A stretch of DNA of 60,566 nucleotides from Acidobacteriota bacterium (GCA_019242475.1 JAFAVK010000088.1:1-60566); one strand, 5' to 3'; positions 1 through 9,852 are shown, counted from the first letter of the stretch. Translations and numbers: made by a program. Notes: a model not told the origin generated them from the letters alone.

Positions 1-1050
1 GTCGCGCCAGTCGGCCCGTTCGCGGATCACGGTCTCGAGGTATTCCCGCCACACGACGCCGTCGGACACGGGGTCTTTCACGACCGCGCCGACGATGCCG
101 GCCGCGACGTCGGCCGGGTGCAGCGTGCCGTCGCCGAAGTGGGCGGCCAGCGCCATGCCGTTGGTGATCACCGAGATGGCCTCGGCGGTCGACAGGGTGC
201 CGGTCGGGGACTTCAGTTTCGTGCGGCCGTCCTCGGTCATGCCGTTGCGCAGCTCGCGGAAGATCGTGACGACCCGCCGGATCTCCTCGAGGGCGGCGGG
301 CACCTCGGGGAGGTCGAGGGAGCGGCCGAGCTGGGCGACGCGGCGGGCCACGATCTCCACCTCGTCGTCGGCGGAGGCGGGCATCGGCAGGACGACCGTG
401 TTGAACCGTCGCCTCAGGGCGCTCGACAGCTCGTTGACGCCGCGGTCGCGGTCGTTGGCGGTGGCGATGACGTTGAAGCCCTTGCGCGCCTGAATCTCGC
501 TGTTCAGCTCGGGGACGGGGAGCGTCTTCTCCGAGAGGATGGTGATGAGCGAGTCCTGCACGTCCGAGGGGATGCGCGTCAACTCCTCGACGCGCGCGAT
601 CTTGCCCTCCTCCATCGCGTGCTTGACGGGGCTCGGGACGAGCGCGGCCATCGAAGGGCCTTCGGCGAGCAGCCGCGCGTAGTTCCAGCCGTAGCGGATG
701 GCCTCCTCGCCCGTGCCGGCCGTGCCCTGCACGACCAGCGTCGAGTCGCCCGAGACGGCCGCCGCGAGGTGTTCGGAGACCCACGTCTTGGCGGTGCCGG
801 GGACGCCGAGCAGCAGCAGCGCGCGGTCAGTCGCGAGCGTGGCGACGGCCGTCTCCACGAGGCGGCGGCTGCCGATGTACTTCGGCGTGACCCGGAAGCC
901 GTTCTCCAGCTCGCCGCCGAGCAGGTAGGTGGCGACCGCCCACGGCGACAGCTTCCAGTTCGGCGGCCGCGCGCGCGTGTCGGACTTGGCGAGTTCTTGC
1001 AGCTCTTCGGCGAACTGCTCTTCGACGTGCTCGCGCAGGACTGCGCTCAT
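1..1050 (-). CDS. MoxR-family AAA+ ATPase (3' end outside the window)
   Basis: An open frame of 350 codons runs from an ATG at 1050 to the left edge without a stop, so the C-terminus is missing. The protein has a Walker A motif of MoxR type (GVPGTAKT, about residue 80-90), a Walker B/arginine-finger region around GKIARVEELTRIP, and a sensor-1 segment with IATAND. MoxR ATPases usually act as chaperones with a von Willebrand A (vWA) partner. The start overlaps the stop of the DUF5691 gene by 4 bp (ATGA), so the two are translationally coupled. The trio SWIM, DUF5691 and MoxR recurs in many bacteria, usually followed by DUF5682 and vWA genes, which would lie beyond the edge. The family assignment is firm; the cellular role is not known. 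Confidence 0.9.
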   Translation of the reverse strand, partial: MSAVLREHVEEQFAEELQELAKSDTRARPPNWKLSPWAVATYLLGGELENGFRVTPKYIGSRRLVETAVATLATDRALLLLGVPGTAKTWVSEHLAAAVSGDSTLVVQGTAGTGEEAIRYGWNYARLLAEGPSMAALVPSPVKHAMEEGKIARVEELTRIPSDVQDSLITILSEKTLPVPELNSEIQARKGFNVIATANDRDRGVNELSSALRRRFNTVVLPMPASADDEVEIVARRVAQLGRSLDLPEVPAALEEIRRVVTIFRELRNGMTEDGRTKLKSPTGTLSTAEAISVITNGMALAAHFGDGTLHPADVAAGIVGAVVKDPVSDGVVWREYLETVIRERADWRD

Positions 1051-2645
1051 AACTCGGCCTCCTCCTTCACTATCGCCCGCAGCGCGTCGCGGCGGAAAGC
1101 GATAATCGATAGAAACCCCTCGACCGGTTTCCGAGACATCTCGTGCATTTCTTGCGGCCAGTCGGCGGAGAGTTCGTCAGCCAGCTCGTGCGAGACGCGT
1201 GACGCGAACTGCCTGAGTGCATCCGACAGGTGCCACAGCAACGCTTTGGTCCCCCTGATTTCTTTGAGGGTATGTTTGACGGCGCCCACGACGGCCCTGC
1301 TCAACTCATCACTCCACTCCTGACTGAGTTCAAGCAGAAGGTGGACGGCCGCTTCGTCGAGCCAGCCCTCCCTTTCGTCGAGCCTGCCCTCCCGCTTCCC
1401 GCCGGCGAGGTCTTTGATGATGATCGCATCGAGCCGTTCAGCCGGAATCTTCGAGACCAGCCTTGCGATGACCCTGAACACAGACTTCGTCAACACATGC
1501 CGCGTTCGCTCCTCCAACACGAGGGTCTCGACCCACTCCTCGTCCCCGTACCGGCCGGCGGCCTCGATGAAGCCGCGCGCGAGCGCCTCGCCCCACTCGC
1601 CGTTCAGCGCGGCATCCAGCACCTCTGCGGGGCTCTTGCTCCACTGCCGGCACCATAGGGCCGGTGGCACCCAGCTGACCGCGTCGAGCAGCCACTTGCC
1701 CTTCTCCCCCAGGTTCAGATCATTTGTCACGGGGTACCAGGCCACTATGTGAAGCCTGTTCTGAAACGTCCATGCCTTGATGTCGTCGGGCATGTTGACT
1801 TCGATCAACGCCCCCCCCTGCGCGGGCTCCTGATAGCTGAGGAGGGGGCTCACCTGTTCGAGCACGCGTCGAGCGAGGCGGGAGGAGGGCAGCTGCAGCA
1901 GAAGCTCGCCGGCCGTGAGCCACACCGACACGCTCCGGTCTCCGCCGAACATGTATGGCATCGCCTCTTGCAGGAAGGGCTCGTCCTCGTCGCTCAGCCC
2001 CACAATGAAGGTTTGAAGAAATGCCTCGCGGTCTTTGGCGTACTCACTCTTCCAAGTGGACAGGAGCAACTTACGCCCCGCCCTCGGGTCTGTCGCACGC
2101 AGCGAGCGCAGGAGTGAGAGCCGCTCTTCAATCCCGCCCGTCTCCCACGTGTCCGGCCCGAGGTCGGCCGACGCCCAGCCCCAAGCTTCGTTCTGCGCGG
2201 CGAGCCAGCGGCCACGTTTGCCCATCACTTCGAGGACGAGCGGACGCAGTACACGCGTCTTAGTGGCCCGGTCGAACAGCGCCGGCAGGTGCTCTTCGGG
2301 CACGCGTAGGCCCGCGCGGCCGAGCGCCGCCAGCCACTCCGGCAAGACCTCCTTGAATTCGCCCCCGAGCATCCGCGCGAGGTGCCGGCCGGCCGCGGCG
2401 TTGCAGCGCGGGAGCTGGTCTGCATCGCACGCCTCCGGCGGGGGCAGGTTGTCGGTCGCCGCCCGCAGTCCCGCCTGCCTGTGCAACGACGCCAGCGCGA
2501 CCGCGCCGAGGAGTGCGCCCTCGCGGTCTGATGCGTCCAGCCCTTTGAGCGCGCGGCCCAGCAAGGAGTCGGAGGGCGGGAGGGTTAGCTCCTGCCGCCC
2601 CGTGCCGATGGCGGCGACCCCGAGAATGTTCTGCCAAGTGGTCAT
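1047..2645 (-). CDS. DUF5691-like protein of a SWIM/MoxR cluster
   Basis: This is a 532-residue, mostly helical, cytosolic-looking protein with no signal peptide and no membrane segment. A longer frame upstream is possible, but an ATG at 2645 (MTTWQN...) lies 20 bp after the SWIM gene stop and gives the usual compact start of this family. I name it DUF5691 from its position between a SWIM protein and a MoxR ATPase, and from recurring W/E-rich helical segments such as GPDTWETGG; a profile search was not possible. No enzymatic motif is visible. It probably acts as a scaffold or substrate adaptor for the ATPase (inference). Its stop overlaps the ATPase start. Confidence 0.72.
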   Translation of the reverse strand: MTTWQNILGVAAIGTGRQELTLPPSDSLLGRALKGLDASDREGALLGAVALASLHRQAGLRAATDNLPPPEACDADQLPRCNAAAGRHLARMLGGEFKEVLPEWLAALGRAGLRVPEEHLPALFDRATKTRVLRPLVLEVMGKRGRWLAAQNEAWGWASADLGPDTWETGGIEERLSLLRSLRATDPRAGRKLLLSTWKSEYAKDREAFLQTFIVGLSDEDEPFLQEAMPYMFGGDRSVSVWLTAGELLLQLPSSRLARRVLEQVSPLLSYQEPAQGGALIEVNMPDDIKAWTFQNRLHIVAWYPVTNDLNLGEKGKWLLDAVSWVPPALWCRQWSKSPAEVLDAALNGEWGEALARGFIEAAGRYGDEEWVETLVLEERTRHVLTKSVFRVIARLVSKIPAERLDAIIIKDLAGGKREGRLDEREGWLDEAAVHLLLELSQEWSDELSRAVVGAVKHTLKEIRGTKALLWHLSDALRQFASRVSHELADELSADWPQEMHEMSRKPVEGFLSIIAFRRDALRAIVKEEAEL

Positions 2646-2665
2646 GGTCGTCTGCCCCAACCGAC

Positions 2666-4000
2666 TCAGATTCGCGAGTACCTTCCTTCGGCCCAGACAC
2701 CTAGGGGCAGCAGGTGCCGCCCGTCCCACTCGCCGAAAAGGGTGACGGGGCTGCCGCCGCTCAGCGCTAATATCTCCCAGCCCCCCCGCAGCCTCGGGCC
2801 GAGCGGAAGCAGACGCCCCCCCGAATCTTTCACAATCCAAACGCCCTCGCGTCTGACCGGGACGACTTCGCCGAGCAAGGCCGGGAAGACCTCTATCCAC
2901 GGATTACGTGCCAGCGCCTCGGCGTACGCGTCGAGGAGACTTTCGACCGTCGCGTGCCCGCCTGCCGGCCCGCAGGGCTCCGGCTGTGAATGGCGCGCAC
3001 GGACGGCGGCGCGCAGAGGGGAGTTGCTTGGGTAGAAGACCAGCTCCGCGTCCAGAGACGTGCCGGGGAGCAGGTTCGACTTCAGGGGCTGCCCCGCGGC
3101 GGCGAAGTCGAGCAGCAGCGCGTCCCTCGCGCTCGTCTCGCCCCGCAGCCACGTGCGCTGGATGCTGAGCTTCTCGCCTTCGTACGTGAACTGGCCCGCC
3201 ACGACCCAGCGGTCGCGCACGCCGGCGTCGGCGGGCAACTCCTCTTCTTTAATCGTCCAGCCGAGGCCGGCGCGCACGTCCGCCCGGACGGGCTCCGGCA
3301 GCGTGTCGATCCGCTTGAACGCCTCGACGAGCAGGTAGAGCAGGCCGACGCGCGACAGCACCGCCTCGGCCCACCCTCCGGCCGAGGCCGTCGCGCTCGA
3401 CAACTCGCGCACGCGACGCGCGGCGCCCGGGGCCTGCGCGTCGATGAGTCGCGCCGCCATCTGCTCCCAGTACCTTGCGGGCTGACTCTGCGCGTCGGCC
3501 AGGCCGCGCCGCACGAGGTCGCGCAGCCAGAGTTCCAACTCGGCCAGCCCCGCGGAGACTCGCGCGTGGCGGTCGGAAGCGCGACCGGGTTTCGTCGCCG
3601 CCCTCTTCCGCTTCGGGGGCGCGCCGCCGTTCGAAGCCTCGGCGGCCTCTTTTTTCCTGGCGCGCTGCGACCGCCGATCCCTCTTCTCCAGCCACTCGGC
3701 GACCCACGCGGGCCGGTCGCGCCTCTCGAAGCTCTGCCCTTCGGCCGCGAACAGGAGGAAGAGCCCGAGCGCGTGCTTGCACGGGAGCTTGCGGCTCGGG
3801 CACGTGCAGCGGAAGGCCGGCTCCGTGAGGTCGATCTGCGTCCGGTAGGGCTCTTTGCCGCTCCCCTGACACTCGCCCCACACCGCGCGCTCGTCGCACC
3901 CCAGCGCGGGCCACTTGCGCGCGGTCGCGAGCGCCCGCCCCGCCCTGGCGGAGGGGGCGTCTGGCACCAGCGCGATAATCTGTTCCGGCGAGAAGCTCAT
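2666..4000 (-). CDS. SWIM zinc-finger protein
   Basis: The protein has 444 residues if started at the ATG at 4000 (MSFSPEQIIALV...); a 14-residue upstream extension is possible but unlikely. A SWIM zinc finger CxCx(6)CxH is seen near residues 65-76 (C65, C67, C74, H76). A basic Lys/Arg-rich linker follows, then a long helical region and a beta-rich C-terminus. SWIM domains bind nucleic acid or protein. It is first in a three-gene minus-strand operon with the DUF5691 and MoxR genes, so it probably supplies target recognition for that ATPase (inference). Confidence 0.85.
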   Translation of the reverse strand: MSFSPEQIIALVPDAPSARAGRALATARKWPALGCDERAVWGECQGSGKEPYRTQIDLTEPAFRCTCPSRKLPCKHALGLFLLFAAEGQSFERRDRPAWVAEWLEKRDRRSQRARKKEAAEASNGGAPPKRKRAATKPGRASDRHARVSAGLAELELWLRDLVRRGLADAQSQPARYWEQMAARLIDAQAPGAARRVRELSSATASAGGWAEAVLSRVGLLYLLVEAFKRIDTLPEPVRADVRAGLGWTIKEEELPADAGVRDRWVVAGQFTYEGEKLSIQRTWLRGETSARDALLLDFAAAGQPLKSNLLPGTSLDAELVFYPSNSPLRAAVRARHSQPEPCGPAGGHATVESLLDAYAEALARNPWIEVFPALLGEVVPVRREGVWIVKDSGGRLLPLGPRLRGGWEILALSGGSPVTLFGEWDGRHLLPLGVWAEGRYSRI

Positions 4001-4178
4001 AGGCGCGTGAAGAGCACTGATACCGAAGATACGCCCGCCCACTCAATTCGGGCAATCACTCGCGTCGGCTGTCGCGTGCATGCGCGGCGTCAGGCGCCGC
4101 CCGGCGGTAGAAAAAGGTGAGGAAGGAGACGCGGGCGTAGAGGGTGGCGGGGCTCTTTTCAAGGGGTGAATAAAAGCG

Positions 4179-4259
4179 TATAGCGGCTCGCAGTCGCATT
4201 GATACTTCGACCGGGCCGAACTCTCGGTCGAAGTATCGCTGCGACTGCAAGCCGCTATA
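4179..4259. repeat. Long imperfect palindrome between two minus-strand genes
   Basis: Arms 4179-4213 and 4225-4259 are each 35 nt and are reverse complements with three mismatches; the 11-nt loop is 4214-4224. It lies 24 bp downstream of the stop at 4283 and upstream of the SWIM operon's 5' side on the other flank. There is no T-tract directly after either arm. Unlike the palindromes further right, its arms show no 7-bp periodicity. It may be a terminator, an mRNA-stabilising hairpin or a REP/MITE-like element. Confidence 0.75.
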
Positions 4260-4282
4260 CCCGGAACGACGCGGCGCTTCGA

Positions 4283-5620
4283 TTACGGGCAGCCGAAGAT
4301 TTCCTCGCTCACGCTCGAACGGTAGACTTCGGAGTTGTACCTGCCGCCGCCCGCGTAGTCCTGCTTGACGCGCGCGGAGACGACGCGGCAGTAAGGGTGG
4401 TCGTCGTTCGGGTCGCGGAAGTAGACCTTCATGGTCTTGTAGCGGTAGCTCGGGAAGTTGCTGCTGTCCCTCTGAATCTCCCACCCGGCCGTGTCGGTGC
4501 CGATGCGGAAAATCTTGAGCGCCGAAGGATTTTTGAGGGCGCCCATCAAAAGCTTTTCGCCCGCGGGGTCGCGGAACCTGTAGCTCCCCGCCGAAGGCTT
4601 ATAAGTCGGAATCTTCTTCGTGGCGATGGCCGCCAGCTTCTCCCACTCGGCGTCGAACTCCGCGCGGGACTCGGGGTTTTTGAGCCACTGGCCCGCCCAC
4701 TCTTCGCGGGCGCGGTGCGAGACGGCGTAGAGCAGCTGCTCGCTCGGGCCTCCGGCGCTGACGAGATACAGGAAATCCGCGGGCGTGTACCTCTCCGCCT
4801 CTTCCTGCGCCTTCTTGATGTCACTCAGGAAGGCAGACAGAGCGATGTCGGGCTTCGAGTCTTCCACGCCGACGGCGCATTTCACGTATTCGGCCCGCTG
4901 CGAGACGATCTCCGAGACGATGGCCGGGTTTGAAAGGTATTCGAGAAAAGTGTCCGGCGCGGCGCCGCCGAGTTTGCTCTTCAACTCGCCGTCGAGTTCC
5001 GCCAGCTTCGGCTGCTCGGCCCCGAGCGTCTTCTGCGCGTCCTGCGCGCTGTCGAAGTGGCGCGCGCCGAAAGCGTTGTAACCCTCTTCGGTCACCTTGG
5101 TCTCGCCGAGATTGTGTTTCTTGCCGTAGCATTCCAGGTAAGGCGTCACGTAGTGCTTGTAGTTGTACATGACTTCCGTGAACGCCGTGTAATCGAAATA
5201 CGGGTAGACGGAATTGGCGCTGTACCACTGAACCGAATCCGGCGACTTGAGTTCGGTGACCTTGTACGCCGCGCCCGACTTGCCGACGATTCTGACCGCC
5301 TTCACATCCCTGAAGCGGTCAACGGCGACCGCCTGATCGCCCACGTTCAGGTTCGCGTTGTAATCGGGCGGCGCGTTCGGATTTGTCTGAACGTCGCCTT
5401 GCGGGGCGTCGGAATTTCCGCCCGGCGTCCCGTTGTTGGCGATGCCGGAGGTCGGCCGCTCGGGTTGATCCGTCTTCGGCTTGCTCGTGCGTTTCGGCTT
5501 CGGAAGGTTGATGCCGCCGATGCTGATCTGGGCGGAGAGTTGGTGCGACGCGCAGAGCAGGGCGGCGAGCAGCAGACAGGATTTGAGAGCAATTTGTCTC
5601 GTCAATTTCAGAGTGAGCAT
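4283..5620 (-). CDS. Secreted protein of unknown function
   Basis: The product has 445 residues. The N-terminus is a clear Sec signal peptide (basic start, hydrophobic stretch ending near LSAQ, about residue 30). It is followed by a Pro/Asn/Gly-rich linker to about residue 90, a small beta domain with a VQWY segment that looks Tudor/Agenet-like (about 92-140), and a helical C-terminal region ending in a Cys-Pro. The start at 5620 is supported by an AAGGAGAG ribosome site just upstream. It lies downstream of the CHAT protease gene in the same direction with a gap of about 110 bp, so it could belong to the sigma/CHAT operon. I do not recognise the family. Confidence 0.75.
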   Translation of the reverse strand: MLTLKLTRQIALKSCLLLAALLCASHQLSAQISIGGINLPKPKRTSKPKTDQPERPTSGIANNGTPGGNSDAPQGDVQTNPNAPPDYNANLNVGDQAVAVDRFRDVKAVRIVGKSGAAYKVTELKSPDSVQWYSANSVYPYFDYTAFTEVMYNYKHYVTPYLECYGKKHNLGETKVTEEGYNAFGARHFDSAQDAQKTLGAEQPKLAELDGELKSKLGGAAPDTFLEYLSNPAIVSEIVSQRAEYVKCAVGVEDSKPDIALSAFLSDIKKAQEEAERYTPADFLYLVSAGGPSEQLLYAVSHRAREEWAGQWLKNPESRAEFDAEWEKLAAIATKKIPTYKPSAGSYRFRDPAGEKLLMGALKNPSALKIFRIGTDTAGWEIQRDSSNFPSYRYKTMKVYFRDPNDDHPYCRVVSARVKQDYAGGGRYNSEVYRSSVSEEIFGCP

Positions 5621-5732
5621 GATCTCTCCTTGGAATTTGTCGGCTCACTCAGATGAGACGTTTCGGGAAAAACATTTCAGGCGGGCGCAAGAAGAGTTCG
5701 GGCAGGCTTGTCGTTGCAGACAGTTGTTTCGC

Positions 5733-8700
5733 TCAACGCCGGCCGTCGAGGTTTGCCCACTCGCCGGATTGGATGAAGTTTGCCCAGTAGAACGGGTGGA
5801 GTTGCGGGTTGCGCTTGAGCATGTCGAGTTGTACCTGTCGCAGAGCCTCGCCGCGCCCGAGGCCCTGTTTGAGGTTCCGGTAGTAACTCGTCATCAACGT
5901 GCGCGTCGAATAATCGCTCACGGGCCAGAGGCTCATCAGGAGCGTCTCCGCGCCCGCGAGCACGAGAGCGCGGCGCAGGCCGTAGACGCCTTCGCCGTTG
6001 TGAACTTCGCCGAGCCCCGTGTCGCACGCCGAGAGCACGACCAGTTTCGTGCCCCACAAATTCAGGCCCGACGCTTCGAGCGCCGTCAGGATGCCGTCGT
6101 CACCGGACGCGCCGCCGCGGCGGTTCGCCCCTGCCAACGCCAGGCCCGAACGCAGCAGGGGATTTTCGTTCTCAGCCGTCAGCGCAACCGTACGCGCCGC
6201 CGACGTTGTTCCTACGTCACCGGGAGTTTGCAGGAAGAAGCCGTGCGTGGCGATGTGTAGAATGCGGGGCGCGACTGCCTGTTTGAGCGCGGATTTCGTC
6301 GCGCCCTCGCCGGTCAAAAGGTTCGCGTCGGGAAAGAACTTCCGTATCGCGTCCGCCTCCTCAGCCGTGCCGCCGAGCGGCGCGAAATAAAGCTCCGACA
6401 GCGAGCGCGCGTCGGTCACGCCCGCGCGTCTCGCGTTCGGCCCGGACTGTTTCTGAGTAATCGCCGCCGCCTGTTTCCCCGACTCGGAAGATTCGCCGAA
6501 CGCGGGGTTGGCAATGACGAGCGGGGCGTTCTTGCTCTCCCGCGCGACCTGCATGCGCAGCAGCTCGCGTCCGCCGGTGAGGTATGTGAACGAGTATCTT
6601 TCAAGCAAATACCGATCTCGTTCGTCAACCAACGCCTGAAGCGGAAGCAGGCTCAACTCGCCGTCCGGCGAGACGAGCAGCTGCGTCGCGTCGCCCGTCA
6701 AAGCGCGCAAGGGGCGCATTAACTTCTCGTCCAAAGCGCGCGCGAGCCTGCGCGCGTCGGGCCTCTGCGGGTCGCCGAGGGCACGGCGCAACGCGCCGAC
6801 CGCGCCGTCAATCGCCCGGGCCTCGCCCAACTCCTTCCACTGCGCCTCGCCCCGACGACGCAGCACGTAGGCGACGTAGCGCGGCTCGCCGTAAGCCTTC
6901 CGGTTATCCGCGGCCTTCGGGTCGAACGGGCGGTAGACGGCGAACTCGACGAGCGCGGCCGTCTCGGGAATCAACGCCTGAATCGCCGCGAGCGTGACCG
7001 GCCGCGTGCGCTGGTAAAAGCCCGCGCTCCGGTCGCTGACATCAACTTCGAGGCTCTCCCTCTGCTCCGACAAACGCTTGAACTGCTCCTCATACTCGGC
7101 GGGCGTCTCCTTCGGCGCCGGCCCGTCGAGGATGAGTTTCGCGAGTTTCGCGGTGGCGTCGTTCAACTGGTCGAGAAGTTTCCGGTCGTCGAGGCTCGAA
7201 CGCTGGCGCAACGCCGACAGGCTCGCGGACACGGCGTCCTGCACGCGCCCCTTGCTTCGCAGGATGCTGAGTGCCGCCAGGTCACGCGCCGCCCCGTCAC
7301 GCGGCGCGAGCGAGACGTGCAGCGAGATGTTGCGCGACAGGCGCGAAGAGAGTTCCGAGAGCAGCGCGAGCTTCTCACGCTCGGAGCCGACGGCGAGGTT
7401 CAAGGCGACGTAGCGCTCCTCCAATTCGCTCGCCTGCGTTTGCAGCCGCGCCGCGTCCGACAGACGCCCCTGGGCTTCGGCGCATCGCGCGAGTCCGAAC
7501 AGCGTGTCCTGCACCGACGGATGGCTCATCGCCGCCTTCCGCTCGTGGAGCGCGAGCGCGCGCCCGTACAAACGCTCGCCCTTCTCATAGTCGCCTACAG
7601 TGCAGTAAGTGTCGGCGAGGTCGTTGACGTACGGCGTGACGCTCGTGTGTTCCTGCCCGAGCCCCTTTTCGGCGAGGGCGAGCGCGTGCTCAAACATCGC
7701 CTCGGCCTTCGCGTAATCTCCCGCGTCGTAGGCCACGCGCCCCAGATGTGTGTAAGAGGGTGCGAGGTGGAAGTTGTCAGGGCCTAAAAGTTTCTCCCAG
7801 AGCGCGCGCGAGCGGTCGAAATACTGTTCGGCGTCCGTGTAATCGGCCCGCGAGTAGTAAACGTTTCCGAGATTGTTCAGCAGGGTGGCGACGACCGTGT
7901 CCTCCGCCCGCCCCGTCTTCTCGAAAATGGCGAGCGAGTCCCGGTACATCTCTTCCGCCTTCGTCCCATCGCCCATCTCCCGGTAAAAGCCCCCGAGTGC
8001 CATCAGCTCGCGCGCAACGCGCGGGTGTTCCGGCCCCAGAGTCTTCTCCATGATTCGCAAGGCGCGGAGCTTCAAAGGCTCGGCGCTCGCATAATCGCCC
8101 GTGCTCTGATAGGCGGTTGCCAGATTGCTGAGCGTCTCGGCGACGAGCGGGTCGTCCGGCCCCAGAACCTTCTCGCGTATCTCAAGCGCGCGCTCAAGCG
8201 GCACGCGCGCCTCCGTAAAGCGCGCTTCGTTCCTGAGCCGCGTGTAGTCGAGGAAAAATTTTCGGGCCTGATGTAAAGCGCGGTCGTCCGCGGTCGCCGC
8301 CCGCAGTTCGGCGAGACGGATTTCGTACCTGCCCGCCGCTTGCGCCCGCGTGTAAACTTCGAGACGTACGTCGCCGGATGTTTCCGCCACCCAGCCCATG
8401 CTCAACACCTCTCCTTCGTTTCCGAAGGGCGTATACGGCTGAGTCTTCTCGCCGCCCGGCGATTGCATAAGGACGCCCACGTCCGTGCCGCGGGGCCTGA
8501 TCTCCACTTTTAAAAACTGACCTTCCGAAACCGGAACCCGATAGACGTGCCGCTGCCCGCCGGAGAGTTCGCGCTCGACCGGCTTGCCCGGCTCAAGCGC
8601 GGTGACTTCGGGTGCGCCTTGTGTCGCGGCCGTGCCCTGCTGTTGTGAGTGAGCGAAGGATATATGAAATGCTACGGCACGCCCGCGCGCGGCGCAGACG

Positions 8701-8744
8701 TTGTGTGCCGAGAGCAGCAGGAGGATGAGGAGAGGCGGGCTCAT
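5733..8744 (-). CDS. Secreted TPR-CHAT caspase-like protease
   Basis: The protein has 1003 residues. A hydrophobic N-terminus looks like a signal peptide. A beta domain of pre-peptidase type follows (about 50-145), then about six TPR repeats of the 42-residue kinesin-light-chain type (about 165-440), a helical linker, and a C-terminal CHAT domain (about 690-1003). The catalytic dyad is visible as His834 in the ATHGFF motif and Cys907 in LSACDTG. CHAT proteases are caspase relatives that cleave partner proteins; the TPRs probably bind the substrate. The start overlaps the anti-sigma-like gene stop by 4 bp, so the protease is coupled to a sigma/anti-sigma switch. The substrate is unknown. Confidence 0.92.
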   Translation of the reverse strand: MSPPLLILLLLSAHNVCAARGRAVAFHISFAHSQQQGTAATQGAPEVTALEPGKPVERELSGGQRHVYRVPVSEGQFLKVEIRPRGTDVGVLMQSPGGEKTQPYTPFGNEGEVLSMGWVAETSGDVRLEVYTRAQAAGRYEIRLAELRAATADDRALHQARKFFLDYTRLRNEARFTEARVPLERALEIREKVLGPDDPLVAETLSNLATAYQSTGDYASAEPLKLRALRIMEKTLGPEHPRVARELMALGGFYREMGDGTKAEEMYRDSLAIFEKTGRAEDTVVATLLNNLGNVYYSRADYTDAEQYFDRSRALWEKLLGPDNFHLAPSYTHLGRVAYDAGDYAKAEAMFEHALALAEKGLGQEHTSVTPYVNDLADTYCTVGDYEKGERLYGRALALHERKAAMSHPSVQDTLFGLARCAEAQGRLSDAARLQTQASELEERYVALNLAVGSEREKLALLSELSSRLSRNISLHVSLAPRDGAARDLAALSILRSKGRVQDAVSASLSALRQRSSLDDRKLLDQLNDATAKLAKLILDGPAPKETPAEYEEQFKRLSEQRESLEVDVSDRSAGFYQRTRPVTLAAIQALIPETAALVEFAVYRPFDPKAADNRKAYGEPRYVAYVLRRRGEAQWKELGEARAIDGAVGALRRALGDPQRPDARRLARALDEKLMRPLRALTGDATQLLVSPDGELSLLPLQALVDERDRYLLERYSFTYLTGGRELLRMQVARESKNAPLVIANPAFGESSESGKQAAAITQKQSGPNARRAGVTDARSLSELYFAPLGGTAEEADAIRKFFPDANLLTGEGATKSALKQAVAPRILHIATHGFFLQTPGDVGTTSAARTVALTAENENPLLRSGLALAGANRRGGASGDDGILTALEASGLNLWGTKLVVLSACDTGLGEVHNGEGVYGLRRALVLAGAETLLMSLWPVSDYSTRTLMTSYYRNLKQGLGRGEALRQVQLDMLKRNPQLHPFYWANFIQSGEWANLDGRR

Positions 8745-9790
8745 TTCAAAACTCGGAAGGGATAATCGTCAACAATTTCGCCCGCGTCATTCGTCACGCG
8801 CAGCATGTAAGCGGTCTGCGGCTTGAGAAGCTGGGCGCGAAGATTGAGGTCGAGGATTTTGTCGTTGGCAGCACCGCGCGCTTTGAGCCGACCACTGCGC
8901 CAGAGTGTCTGCGCGCCCGTCTCGTCGAGCAGCGCGACACGGTAGGTCGTAAACTCATTCGGTTCGAGTCGCAAGCGCATGACGACGTGTTCGACTCTGT
9001 TCCGAATCGAGATGCTCTGCGTCTGACTCGCGCCCCGCACCTGCGGCGTGAGGATGAAGGAAGCGATGCTGCCCGCGCCCGGCGAAGAAGAATTTTGCGC
9101 GGCAGCGCGTTGCTGCTCGGCGAGGTGTTGCTGTTCGCGTTGCGCCTGTTCCTGCGCCGGACGTTCGCGCTCGGAGCGCGCGCTATCGTCAACAGGCGGC
9201 GGCGGAGTCGGGCGTTGATTTTCCGTCTCTCTTTGCGCTTCCTGCGCTTGTCGTTCACGCTCTGCACGCGCTTCGGTCTGCGTGTCCTGCCGTGCAGGAC
9301 GCGCGTTGTCGAAGACCAGCCAGCCGACGACGACGAGCAGAGTCAACGCCGCTAAGCCGGCGCCCCAGGCCCACGCCGGACGCAAAAAGTTGAAACCGCG
9401 CCGGACGGAAAACCACCCCGAACGTCTTCGTTCCGACTCGACTTCTGCCGCTGCTTCTTCCGTCTGCGTTTGTGCCCGCGCTTTTGCCGGAATCTCAGTC
9501 TGCGCTAACGTCAAGCTCCTCTCGGCGTGCGCTTGAAAGGCTTGTGCGAACGCCACGCGCTCGCGTCTCTGTGCGGAGGCCAGGTAGTGCGTTTTGAACT
9601 GCGCGAGCGCCGCCCCGTCCAAATCGTCCTGCACGTACGCGTCAATCAAATCATTCTCGGCCGACCTCAAAGCCTCCGCCAGCTCGTCGTCGGTCACGCT
9701 CAATTCGTCCAGCCGCTCCGTCTCGGCCGCGGGGAGGGCGCCGAGTAGATACCGTGTCAGCGTCTGGGAGTCGTTCAACTGTTCACTCAT
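8741..9790 (-). CDS. Membrane anti-sigma-factor-like protein
   Basis: The protein has 349 residues. The N-terminal 90 residues (RYLLGALP..., then repeated acidic/helical segments with NDLIDAYVQDDL) match the zinc-less anti-sigma-type domain often paired with ECF sigma factors in acidobacteria and planctomycetes. One transmembrane helix lies around residues 145-165, followed by a Gln/Glu/Arg-rich low-complexity stalk and a C-terminal extracytoplasmic beta domain. It sits 62 bp downstream of the sigma gene and overlaps the CHAT gene by 4 bp. It probably holds the sigma factor at the membrane until a periplasmic signal arrives (inference). Confidence 0.8.
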   Translation of the reverse strand: MSEQLNDSQTLTRYLLGALPAAETERLDELSVTDDELAEALRSAENDLIDAYVQDDLDGAALAQFKTHYLASAQRRERVAFAQAFQAHAERSLTLAQTEIPAKARAQTQTEEAAAEVESERRRSGWFSVRRGFNFLRPAWAWGAGLAALTLLVVVGWLVFDNARPARQDTQTEARAERERQAQEAQRETENQRPTPPPPVDDSARSERERPAQEQAQREQQHLAEQQRAAAQNSSSPGAGSIASFILTPQVRGASQTQSISIRNRVEHVVMRLRLEPNEFTTYRVALLDETGAQTLWRSGRLKARGAANDKILDLNLRAQLLKPQTAYMLRVTNDAGEIVDDYPFRVLK

Positions 9791-9852
9791 CTCCGTTCAC
9801 GTGCGAGACGCGAGTCCGTCTCACATCTATAAGACGTGAGCGACAAAGTGTT

